The notes below the pieces were generated by a model. It was not told the DNA's origin, searched no databases, and worked only from the letters and a program-made list of their open reading frames with translations. Below are positions 8,592 through 17,474 of a stretch of DNA of 64,000 nucleotides, one piece after another. Source of the stretch: Cladopsammia gracilis (Eukaryota; Cnidaria; Anthozoa; Scleractinia; Dendrophylliidae); assembly GCA_022457155.1 (NCBI GenBank), contig JAJGOT010001047.1:28854-92853 (forward strand), in the 5' to 3' direction. The translations under genes and the position numbers were made by a program. Each line of letters begins with the position of its first letter. Within the stretch, counting starts at the first letter, position 1.

Positions 8592-9618
8592 TTTATTTGC
8601 TTCAACAGTTTTTCTCCCTGATCACTGGAGAGGATTTCTGATTCATGCAAAATTCGCACAATCTCCACCAAATCGTGCCTCAACTTTGTCGAAGTGTTTC
8701 CAGCTTGTATTGAACCAAGTCCAACTTCCAGGTGGTTGATGAGGGAATTGAATGAATTTTGAAGACCTTTCCCCGTAAAGCCGAATTGCTTTTTTCCCAT
8801 CTTTTCACCTGCATCTGCTCGTTCTGCTCTTTGTTGACGAATTTTATCTCTTATTTCTATTAGTTCAGGAATTGTTGCGCCACTGAACTCAGAGTGTTTA
8901 GATTTGACTTTATAATTCGGATTATCCCAATTCTGATTGATAATGCGATTAAGATTTGCCAAAACATTTGTCTCATCACTTCTGGGAGGCATCACTCTCT
9001 TTGGTTTTGGCGCATTTGCTAAGTCAAGTGCTTCCGTCAGAGTTGGTTCAGGTGATTCAAGTGCTTCAGTCAAATCTGGTTCAGGTGGTTCAGGCAAATC
9101 TGGTTCAGTTGGTTTCGCCAGAGTTGGTTCAGATAAAGTTGGACTTGCTGGAGGTGAATACAACGTTAAATCTGGTGAATGTGGTATAAGTGGTTCAGTG
9201 TGTGACTGTTTTGTGGTTGAAGGACCAAAAGCCAAATCCATAGCTTGTTCCATGGGATAATCTTTCCTGATATAGTAAAGCAGCTTATTAGCGGGTGAAA
9301 GATTTTCCGCATCTTCTTCATTCAAGTTCTCATCACTAAGCTCTTGTCCTTCAGCTTGACTTGTTTCACCCCAATTTGAAAGTGAGCTGAGTGAAGGTGA
9401 AAGTGAGCTTGGAAGTGAGCTCTGAGATGTTGCAACTGGTTCAACCACCTTCAACACATCTTATTTCTTCGTTACAGGATTCAGCATTTTCTCATATGAA
9501 GTTGCCTTCATTTCTTCCTCAATCTTTCTCTGCTTGAATGCAGCGAGAATCTCTTGATGAGGTTGTTTCGACTTGGCTTCTTCGCAGAGGCAAGTTCTGC
9601 CCATTTCTTGACCGACAT
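8588..9618 (-). pseudogene. Proline-rich virion-associated protein with internal stop
   Basis: Two pieces lie in one frame, separated only by TAA at 9461-9463. The upstream piece starts at ATG 9618 (MSVKKWAELA... in the other copies), and here a one-base deletion near 9,583 also breaks it. The downstream 289 codons are Ser-rich, then have seven or more Pro/Glu/Leu repeats of the type E-P-x-L-x-E-A, then an Arg-rich helical domain (IPELIEIRDKIRQQRAERAD) and a C-terminal helix pair (VGLGSIQAG...LVEIVRILHESEIL). No named family is recognised. Position before penton suggests a scaffold or cement role (guess). The TAA is present in all three copies. Confidence 0.6.
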
Positions 9619-9637
9619 TTTTATTTGACAAGACAAA

Positions 9638-10277
9638 ATGCATTTCTCTAATTTTGACTTTCTCTCCGAATCAACTGATTCATTTCAACAAATCCATCCT
9701 GCCATGTCAAGTGAAAACTTTCGTATGCTCATATGTGGACCTTCTAACTGCGGAAAGACAAATTTACTCTTGAATATGATTTATCGCCTGCTCTTCTTTG
9801 ACGAAATCATTCTTTTCGCAAAAAAACTTGCATCAGGATAAGTATATAGGTCTCTCGAAAGATTTTGAAAAGCGCGCGAATCCCGTTGCAGGTTACCAGG
9901 TCTTGACACCTTTTACCGAATGTGTTCCGTTGAAAGAATTGTTTCAGGATGCCGCGGGTCAGCGCGTTGTGATCTTCGATGACTTTGCTTGTGACCGCAA
10001 TCAGGAGCAAATGATCAACTGGTTTTTCAATGGGAGACATTGCAACTGCAGTTTGATCTATCTTGCCCAGAGATTCTTCAAGGTGCCAAAAGATATTCGC
10101 GACAATTGTTCCCATTTTTGCTTGTTCCGATTTCCTCCTAAAGATTGCAAACGCATTGCAACTGAACTGGGGATAGATGAACAGAAACTGCTCAAGGCAA
10201 CTGAAAACGATTTTTCATTTCTCTATGTGGATCAACCGAAGAAAACTGTCTGCAAAAACTTTGACGAGGAGATTTAA
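9638..10277 (+). pseudogene. FtsK/HerA-type genome packaging ATPase (frameshifted)
   Basis: The ATG at 9638 (MHFSNFDFLSESTD...) opens a frame with a Walker A motif, GPSNCGKTN, at residues ~34-42, ending at a stop 15 codons after a 7-A run. The second frame, to 10,277, carries Walker B (RVVIFDDF), then NWFFNGRHCNCSLIYLAQRFF with a polar sensor-like position, and KDIRDNCSHFCLFRF. This is the A32/FtsK-like ATPase that packs DNA into Polinton and adenovirus-like capsids. The frame change is at 9820-9826 and needs +1 movement. All three copies share it. About 210 codons in total, close to family size. Confidence 0.88.
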
Positions 10278-10279
10278 AA

Positions 10280-11290
10280 TGGGACATTTAAATGAAAAAG
10301 CTGATGAGGACACATCGCATCTCGCAACTATTCATTACGTAGATTCCAACTCCATTTCATCTGGCGGGTCTATCACAGGAAATGTAGACATGAATTCCAA
10401 CCAAATCACAAACCCTTTCCACCCCTGTGAATGAGTTCGATGTTGCGACAAAAGAATATGTGGACAAGACAGTTGCGGAATCTGGTCTCCTGTCAATACT
10501 TGCTGCAGCAACTTCAACGTATGTTGACGCGTTCATAAACGAAAATGCGGAATGTTTCTATTGCGTGGATCGGGAATCGCAAGTTCTTCTGGACGATGGG
10601 ACACGAAAAATCAAGAAGTTGATTGACCGCACTCTCTCCAGTCTGGATGCAACTCAAACTATGCAGAATCAAATGCCAACCCTTTCAACGCAGAAGAATG
10701 CGAAGAGATTTTTCATGACTTTCGACGGTGTCAACGACAAACTAATTTCCGACATAAATCTCAATCCCCAAGGTGGTGCGGCGGACATCGTGAACATTTT
10801 TATCCTGTTCCGACTTGCTTCATTCAATGGGTCATATTATAACCTTCGCAATGGCTTGTTTGGACACGACGATGGAGGTTGGGACAAGTTCGTGTGTTTC
10901 AAAGACAATGGAAATCTGTTGATTGCAGGGATAGATGGAAAGGCGAATGAGGAAATTGGCAGCTATCCTGCCAAAGCTGATCTTTCCGTTCTCAATGAGT
11001 GGCATTGCCTTTCAATTCATTGGGTCGTGTCGAATTCGTCGGAACCTGTCTCCAGTTGTTGGGTAAATGGGAAAAAGTTGAAAAGTTTCAATGCCTCCAC
11101 ATCTCCCGGGGCGTCGACAATGGTCTTTGGCGATATCAACCCAAATACAACTGTCTCCTTTCATGGAGACATTCAAATTTTCGTGCTTTATAAGGGAGAA
11201 GAATTGAGCGACAATGTCATAAAAGCTCACCACAAGATGATTTGTGAAAGACCTGGTGTGGATCACGACGAAATCGAGTTTGGAGAATGA
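10280..11290 (+). pseudogene. Fibre protein 1: phage-like repeat plus lectin-like head (frameshifted)
   Basis: The ATG at 10280, two bases past the ATPase stop, starts MGHLNEKADEDTSHL. Residues ~30-58 contain one phage tail-fibre-type unit (ITGNVDMNSNQITNL then DVATKEYVD). The larger C-terminal part looks like a concanavalin-A/LamG sandwich: RFFMTFDGVNDKL, FILFRL, NGLFGHDDGGWDKFVCF, LSIHWVV, SCWVNGKKL and a final helix. A likely trimeric attachment fibre binding glycans (inference). This copy has one extra C near 10,413-10,417, so the repeat and head are in different frames; the copies at 38,582 and 48,989 are open. Confidence 0.75.
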
Positions 11291-13332
11291 AAATGGGAGC
11301 TTTCAATGAAGAAGCGCAAAACGAGGATTCAGACATTCTCAATCGCCTCAGACTTCTGGAGCAACATGCTGGTGGTGGTGGCATGCCTCTTCGCCAGGGA
11401 AATTGGTTTGCGAATAATCGCAAGTTAACTCACCTCGCCAAAGGCACAAGCGATTCTGACGCTGTCACGAAGGCGCAACTCGACACTGGGCTTGCCCTGA
11501 AAACCAACAAAGCGGATCAAATCGTTCTGACAGATCATTTGGACGCAAACTATCACTCGATCGTCAACCTGCAAACTGGGGGAGATAACGATGCACTGAC
11601 TCTCTATACCGCAAAATCACTTTTCTTGACAAGTGATGGTTATCACTTTGATGCCAAGAATCAGAAGATTTTGAATCTGGCGACAGATACTGCAAGTGAT
11701 AAATCCGCCGTGAACATGCTCACACTGAAAAGTTGGCGCCCTGACGCGCCTCCACCAACTCATGAAGTCACGAAAGATTTTGATTTGCAACACAACTTCA
11801 ACGTGATCAATGTGAAGCAAAATGACCGACAGTTTTATCGAACAAATTACGACACGCTCATGCCATTTGAAGACATCAGGAGAACTTTGTTGCCTCGGAA
11901 TGAAATTTTCGCCATGGAAGTTGACTTGGACATGGGGCATCACAACATATTTAATTTGAATGACCCGACTATGGATGCTCAAGCTGCAACGAAGGGTTAT
12001 GTGGATTCGGGAAGGTGAACAGGTGATGCAGGTGGGAAGAAGATCGTGAATGTTGGAGAACCTACTGCATACACAGATGCCGTCACGAAAGTCTATGTGG
12101 ACAAAAAAATTGCGGAAGATTTTCTCCCCAAAGCTGGGGGAACTATGACGGGCGCGATACATATTGGAGGAGAGAAGATCATATATCTCGGAACACCCAC
12201 CTTTAACACTGATGCTGCAACGAAAGCCTATGTGGACACAGAAGCTGGGAAGAATCTCCCCAAAGCTGGAGGAACTGTGACTGGGGAAGTTGACATGCGT
12301 GGGAACAAGATCACCAATTTGGGGTCAGCGAGTGATAGCAAGGATGCTGCGACAAAGGGAGATGTGGATAGTGTCGCTAGATTGATTCACCAATCCCAGA
12401 TCACCTCAGTTGACGCTACAAACGTGTTTCACCTGTGGATGGATGACGTGGATGAGTCAAGCGATGAGTCAAATATCACTGGGACAGAGATTGACACTTT
12501 CGCTGGATCTCCTCACGAATTCAACAAGAAGGCATATGCATTTCAAATTTCCAAGCAAGCTGACAACAGATTCTTGGGAAGACTCGGATTCAATTTTTTT
12601 CCAATTCCCGAGGGGGAATATACGATTTGTTTTGAATTTTTTCCTGCTAAACTTCAGGGAGCGACTTTGACTTGTGTGTCGACTGCACTGAATGTGAAAC
12701 GACAAGCAAGCAAACCATTTTCGGGAGATGCACCGGTGCAAACAATGATCCGATCGATCGTGCACGTGCACAAATGGCACATTTCACCTCCAGAATATTT
12801 GATGGTGGACATGCATTGGGCAGGAACAGCTTCTGATGCAGCGAAAGAAAATGCGCATTTGATTGTCTATGGGGTGAAGGGAAATGTTTCAGATGTTCCA
12901 GCGAGCGTTTTCGATTCCCCGTTTTCATTTGAGAGCGAGAAGATGATTATGCAAACAAACCTTGACATGAATGGGCATAGAATCATTGGAAACAGAGTCT
13001 TTGTTGAAGGGCATTTCCGCAAAAGTGATGACCCGAATCATTTCTTGTTTGGTGTTTCAAACTTTCTATTCTTTCCTCAGGATGTGAAAATTGTGGGCGC
13101 TGGAATGATTCATAAAAATAGGTCTAGACAATCCCGGGTCGATATCAATGTTGGAGTGGAAGGAGGATCGACAGTGACATGGAATGGTTTATCAGGCTCG
13201 GTAAAATGTGAATACAATGTGGGCGATGGAGTTGTTGTCGGGAAAATGCGAACAGTTAATTTCTCTGTCCTGAAAGTAAAATTGGGAAATGATGATGTAG
13301 TTTTGTTGAGCTTAATTCTTGAATTATTATAA
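11287..13332 (+). pseudogene. Fibre protein 2: multi-repeat tail-fibre-like protein (one in-frame TGA)
   Basis: The start ATG overlaps the stop of fibre 1 (ATGA). The frame is a single 681-codon reading except for TGA at 12016-12018, where the third copy has TGG. It holds about eight shaft units of phage type: a [MN]-G-x-x-I-x-N-L element followed 8-12 residues later by [DA]-A-[AV]-T-K-x-Y-V-D, most regular at LDMGHHNIFNL/AATKGYVD, GGKKIVNV/AVTKVYVD, GGEKIIYL/AATKAYVD and RGNKITNL/AATKGDVD. A ~270-residue C-terminal head follows, with another LDMNGHRIIGN turn before the final beta-rich domain. Probably the receptor-binding spike at the penton vertex (inference). Confidence 0.75.
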
Positions 13333-13369
13333 TTTTCAAAAAAATTCAAAAAAAATATGTCCATCTAAA

Positions 13370-13501
13370 ATGAAGCTCGTGAAAGAAGAAGTCGAGAAGA
13401 TCCAAGCCATTTGTGCGAGCAGATGGCGTGAGCACTTGGGCATGGGGACATTGGAGAGTAAAGCAAAATGTTGTGAAAGAAGAAGAAATGGAGAAAAGTG
13501 A
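13370..13501 (+). pseudogene. Truncated 5' end of SSB-like gene 1 fused to the deletion junction
   Basis: The first 13 codons (MKLVKEEVEKIQA) match the complete gene at 41,673. After 13,409 the sequence is unrelated to that gene and the frame runs into a stop at 13,501. This is the left side of the internal deletion that removed the replication module; the same break occurs at 52,116. Confidence 0.85.
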
Positions 13502-13688
13502 AGAACAAGTAAAAGCTGATTTGTTTGAGAAGAAAAAGAACCAAATTGTGCGACTTATGAAGAGGAAAGAGAAAGCTGCAATAGCTGTGGAAATGCTCCA
13601 GTTGAAAGTAAAATATCATGTTGATGAAAAGATGCTGGAAAAGATGAATGTGAAATGCTGCGGATTTTATGCATACTTGGATGTGTGA
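13488..13688 (+). CDS. Lys/Glu-rich coiled-coil ORF at the right end (possibly a 3' remnant)
   Basis: A 66-codon frame from ATG 13488 that is also open upstream to the deletion break, so it may be the 3' end of a longer lost gene. The product (MEKSEEQVKADLFEKKKNQ...) is a charged helix with heptad Leu/Val/Ile spacing and ends KCCGFYAYLDV. Its stop lies a few bases inside the right TIR. No family is recognised. The complete gene is not available in any copy here, because the composite element carries the same deletion in its right half. Confidence 0.4.
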   Translation: MEKSEEQVKADLFEKKKNQIVRLMKRKEKAAIAVEMLQLKVKYHVDEKMLEKMNVKCCGFYAYLDV

Positions 13689-13851
13689 ATTTGCACACAA
13701 AGAAATTAATTCGTGGGAATTGATTTCTGCTGATTGGGGTGCGTTGGAGATTGGGGAGGTGAAAATTTGTTGTGATGAATTTGAGCAGATTGGAAAAAGT
13801 AATCTGTGGTGGAAACTGGCAGAAGACTTTTTTGAACTTGTGTTGAACTGA
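13681..13851 (+). CDS. 56-aa ORF carried inside the right TIR
   Basis: Same product as 2756-2926, here on the plus strand, reading outward. It overlaps the end of the coiled-coil frame in another frame. No family is recognised. That both element ends encode the same short protein, with the repeat boundary at its start codon, is the main reason to list it. Confidence 0.4.
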   Translation: MCEFAHKEINSWELISADWGALEIGEVKICCDEFEQIGKSNLWWKLAEDFFELVLN

Positions 13852-13943
13852 CCAGAAAAAGTTTGTGCTAAAAGTGGAATTTCTCGTTCGGTGTGTGAAA
13901 AATTATCACAAGGGTGGTCCAGAACCCCCATTTCCTAACTACT
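13681..13943 (+). repeat. Right terminal inverted repeat, 263 bp
   Basis: Reverse complement of 2664-2926, equal in length, ending CCTAACTACT next to gaagac and the satellite phase tttgagatctgg. The boundary with unique element DNA is again the A of an ATG. Confidence 0.92.
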
Positions 13944-16158
13944 GAAGACTTTGAGATCTGGTGTGGTCAAAAGTGAGATTTTGCCAAAACGTGCTCCACA
14001 CGGCCCAAAACGAACGTTTTGTGCATTTTTCACAGAAATGCACTGTTTTCGCTTTATGGCGATGATTTGAGGCCAGTACGAGGATCTTGAGATCTGGTGT
14101 GCTGAAAAGAGAGATTTTGCCAAAACTTGCTCCGCACGGCCCAAAACGTACGTTTTGTGCATTTTTCATAGAAATGCACTGGTTTCGCTTATTAACGATT
14201 ATTTGAGGCCAGTGCGACGATTTTGAGATCTGGTGTGCTCAAAAGTGAGATTTTGCCAAAACTTGCTCCACACGGCCCAAAACGAACGTTTTGTGCACTT
14301 TTCATAGAAATGCACTGTTTTCGCTTTTTGGCGATGATTTGAGGCCAGTACGACGATTTTGAGATCTGGTGTGCTGAAAAGTGAGATTTTGCCAAAAGTT
14401 GCTCCGCACGGCCCAAAACGTACGATCTGTGCACTTTTCATAGAAATGCACTGTTTTCGCTTTTTGACGATTATTTGAGGCCAGTGCGACGATTTTGAGA
14501 TCTGGTGTGCTCAAAAGTGAGATTTTGCCAAAACTTGCTCCACACGGCCCAAAACGTACGTTTTGTGCACTTTTCATAGAAATGCACTGTTTTCGCTTTT
14601 CGGCGATGATTTGAGGCCAGTACGACGATTTTGAGATCTGGTGTGCTGAAAAGTGAGATTTTGCCAAAACTTGCTCCGCACGGCCCAAAACGTACGTTTT
14701 GTGCATTTTTCATAGAAATGCACTGTTTTCGCTTTTTCACGATTATTTAAGGCCAGTACGACGATTTTGAGATCTGGTGTGCTGAAAAGTGAGATTTTGC
14801 CAAAACTTGCTCCGCACGGCCCAAAACGTACGTTTTGTGCATTTTTCATAGAAATGCACTGTTTTCGCTTTTTCACGTTTATTTGAGGCCAGTGCGACGA
14901 TTTTGAGATCTGGTGTGCTCAAAAGTGAGATTTTGCCAAAACTTGCTCAGCACGGCCCCAAAACGTACGTTTTGTGCACTTTTCATAGAAATGCACTGTT
15001 TTCGCTTTTTGGCGATGATTTGAGGCCAGTACGACGATTTTGAGATCTGGTGTGCTCAAAAGTGAGATTTTGCCAAAACTTGCTCCACACGGCCCCAAAC
15101 GTACGTTTTGTGCACTTTTCATAGAAATGCACTGTTTTCGCTTTTTTGCGATGATTTGAGGCCAGTACGACGATTTTGAGATCTGGTGTGCTCAAAAGTG
15201 AGATTTTGCCAAAACGTGCTCCACACGGCCCAAAACGAACGTTTTGTGCACTTTTCATAGAAATGCACTGTTTTCGCTTTTTGGCGATGATTTGAGGCCA
15301 GTACGACGATTTTGAGATCTGGTGTGCTGAAAAGTGAGATTTTGCCAAAACTTGCTCCACACGGCCAAAAACGAACGTTTTGTGCATTTTGCATAGAAAT
15401 GCACTGTTTTCGCTTTTTGGCGATGATTTGAGGCCAGTACGACGATTTTGAGATCTGGTGTGCTGAAAAGTGAGATTTTGCCAAAACTTGCTCCACACGG
15501 CCCAAAACGTACGTTTTGTGCATTTTTCATGAAAATGCACTGTTTTCGCTTTTTGGCGATCATTTGAGGCCAGTACGACGATTTTGAGATCTGGTGAGCT
15601 CAAAAGTGAGATTTTGCCAAAACTTGCTCTGCACGGCCCCAAACGTACGTTTTGTGCACTTTTCATAGAAATGCACTGGTTTTGCTTTTTCGTGATGATT
15701 TGAGGACAGAACGACGATTTTGGTATCTGGTGTGCTCAAAAGTGAGAATTTGCCAAAACTTGCTTCGCACGGTCCAAAACGTACGTTTTGTGTACTTTTC
15801 ATAGAAATGCACCGTTTTCGCCTTTTGGCGATGATTTGAGGCCAGTACGACGATTTTGAGATCTGGTGACCTCAAAAGTGAAATTTTGCTAAAACTTGCT
15901 CCGCACGGCCCAAAACGAACGTTTTGTGCACTTTTCATAGAAATGCACTGTTTTCGCTTTTTGGCGATGATTTGAGGCCAGTACGACGATTTTGAGATCT
16001 GGTGTGCTGAAAAGTGAGATTTTGCCAAAACTTGCTCCATACGGCCCGAAACGTACGTTTTGTGCATTTTTCATGAAAATGCACTGTTTTCTCTTTTTTG
16101 GCGATGATTTGAGGCCAATACGACGATTTTGAGATCTGGTGTGCTCAAAAGTGAGATT
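13944..16158. repeat. 136-bp satellite, ~16 monomers, between Polinton and DIRS
   Basis: Head-to-tail monomers of 136 bp. The first begins at gaagactttgagatctgg, the exact continuation of the monomer interrupted by the Polinton. The last stops at gtgagatt, where the DIRS element begins. Each monomer contains a cgtacg (or cgaacg) core and an inverted pair tgca-ttt / aaa-tgca. Long minus-strand frames here are an arithmetic effect of 136 = 3x45+1. Confidence 0.95.
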
Positions 16159-16208
16159 CTATTTCGTCACCATTGCCACAGAGATTGCATCACCCATGCG
16201 CACGTCAG
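16159..16208 (+). repeat. DIRS left inverted terminal repeat
   Basis: It contains ctatttcgtcaccattgcc and gagattgcatcac then catgcgcacgtca. The last 27 bases are a near-perfect reverse complement of 20822-20849. The first 23 bases are complementary, with two mismatches, to 20553-20575. Confidence 0.85.
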
Positions 16209-16341
16209 CGCTTATCGCTTTGCGCCGTCGGTAAGCAGCAAAAACTTTTACTAAATGAAATTTGGAAAATGTTCTTTCGCACCTCGTTCCAATTCGCTTC
16301 AATAGCATTACCTGAAAGAAAGAATATTCGACAACAGGAAT

Positions 16342-17474
16342 ATGAGCGCTGACGACAAGGGAAAAACAGATTCCAGTGCAAACTCCGCCAGGATCGAGGA
16401 GGAAAACAGCTCGACCGACATGGCGGGAGTTTTGCAAGGCTTACAAAGCTCACTCACACAACTTTTCGAGGCTTCGAAAGCCCAAACCAAAGCTTTTAAT
16501 AGCCTCAGAGAGGATATTATTCTGCAACCCGATCCACAAGAAGACGAGGAAGAGGATATAGCTGGACCGTCCAATTTACTCGACTTAACCGCGGCCACAA
16601 ATCAACTGCTCGACTCGAGCAACGGCCAAAGTCCAAAGTCCTCTCCTTCCACTTCGCACTCTGACTCAGAGCCAAACAACGACCTTCTCAACAGCCTGAC
16701 TCAGGCGCTATTATCAAACCACAAAAAATCCTCTGACATTGAGGGAAAATTGCCACTCTTGTTGACAATATTCTGACTGGAGAACTGTCACAAGACTCAG
16801 TGAAGGAGAGAGGCGAGAAGTATCCGCCGCCTGCAAATTGCAAATATCTCACCCCAACCTTGGTGAACGAAGAAATCTGGGACCTACTGACTAGAAAGAA
16901 CAGATCAGTAGATCTTGCTTTCCAACGTGTGCAGGAACCGATCATTCATGATTTATCCTCGCTCACAATAGTAGCCGACCGGCTATTCAAAGATATTCAG
17001 AGTTGCAAGACTGTGAACGCACGGGAAACCCTAACACACGTGATGGACAGTAGTGCGCTCTTTGGACATGCTAACTGGAAGCTTAACATGAAACGCAGAG
17101 AACTCATTAAGCCAGATCTTAATCCACCTTACACTAGATTGTGTAAAGAGGAAATAAAGCCGTCAACAAACTTGTTTGGCGATGACCTGTCCAAACACCT
17201 TAAAGAAATGTCCGAAGTAAAACGAGCCGGACAACAAATGCAAAACGTGACCAGTGGGTCAAACTATTTGGCTAAAGCCTCGTCTTTCAAGGCTCCACGG
17301 TCTAAACCTTATGACCGACCACAAAATGCTCGTTTCAGTGCCTTCAAACGCCGTCCTTTTTTAGGAATGGCCGAGCCTCCACTCAGACAAAGGCGAACAA
17401 TCACAAGAACTCAACCAAGACACACTAGAACAACAGGTAAGGGAAACAGTTCCCACCAGACTGGTGACCAGTAG
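16342..17474 (+). pseudogene. DIRS gag-like protein (frameshifted)
   Basis: The ATG at 16342 (MSADDKGKTDSSANSARIEE) opens a Ser/Asp/Glu-rich disordered N-terminus with a helix around LQSSLTQLFEASKAQTKAF. A one-base break in the short A-run near 16,743 moves to the frame that ends at 17,474. That frame carries KYPPPANCKYLTPTLVN, a helical core (LQRVQEPIIHDLSS-like, LFKDIQSCKTVNARE) and a basic Arg/Lys tail (RRTITRTQPRHTR), consistent with nucleic-acid binding. It overlaps the RT frame by over 100 bp, as in DIRS elements. Assigned to gag by position. Unit B has the same break plus another. Confidence 0.7.

Larger units (their letters stand above)
2664..13943 (+). mobile_element. Polinton/Maverick (adintovirus-like) element, PolB-deleted copy
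   Basis: An 11,280-bp element bounded by 263-bp inverted repeats beginning AGTAGTTAGG and ending CCTAACTACT. Polintons are known to start with AG, end with CT and make 6-bp target duplications. Here the flanks are gacgac (2658-2663) and gaagac (13944-13949), a 6-bp duplication with one later mismatch. Cargo is integrase, PLA2, protease, membrane protein, MCP, core, penton, ATPase and two fibres. A deletion after codon 13 of the next gene (break at 13,409) removed the replication genes, so this copy could not replicate by itself. Confidence 0.92.

Noticed and set aside
9820..9826. Programmed -1 ribosomal frameshift at the A-AAA-AAC run of the packaging ATPase
   Set aside because: The second frame is +1, not -1, relative to the first, so a canonical -1 slip would give the wrong frame. 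A one-base indel in the run is simpler.
10280..13332. Bacteriophage contamination, because of tail-fibre repeats
   Set aside because: The genes lie in a TIR-bounded Polinton next to hexon, penton and PLA2 genes and are embedded in eukaryotic satellite present in both units.
13944..16158. Minus-strand frames of 80-232 codons throughout the 136-bp satellite
   Set aside because: 136 = 3x45+1, so each monomer shifts frame and low stop content gives long frames by arithmetic. Products are permutations of the monomer and follow its boundaries.
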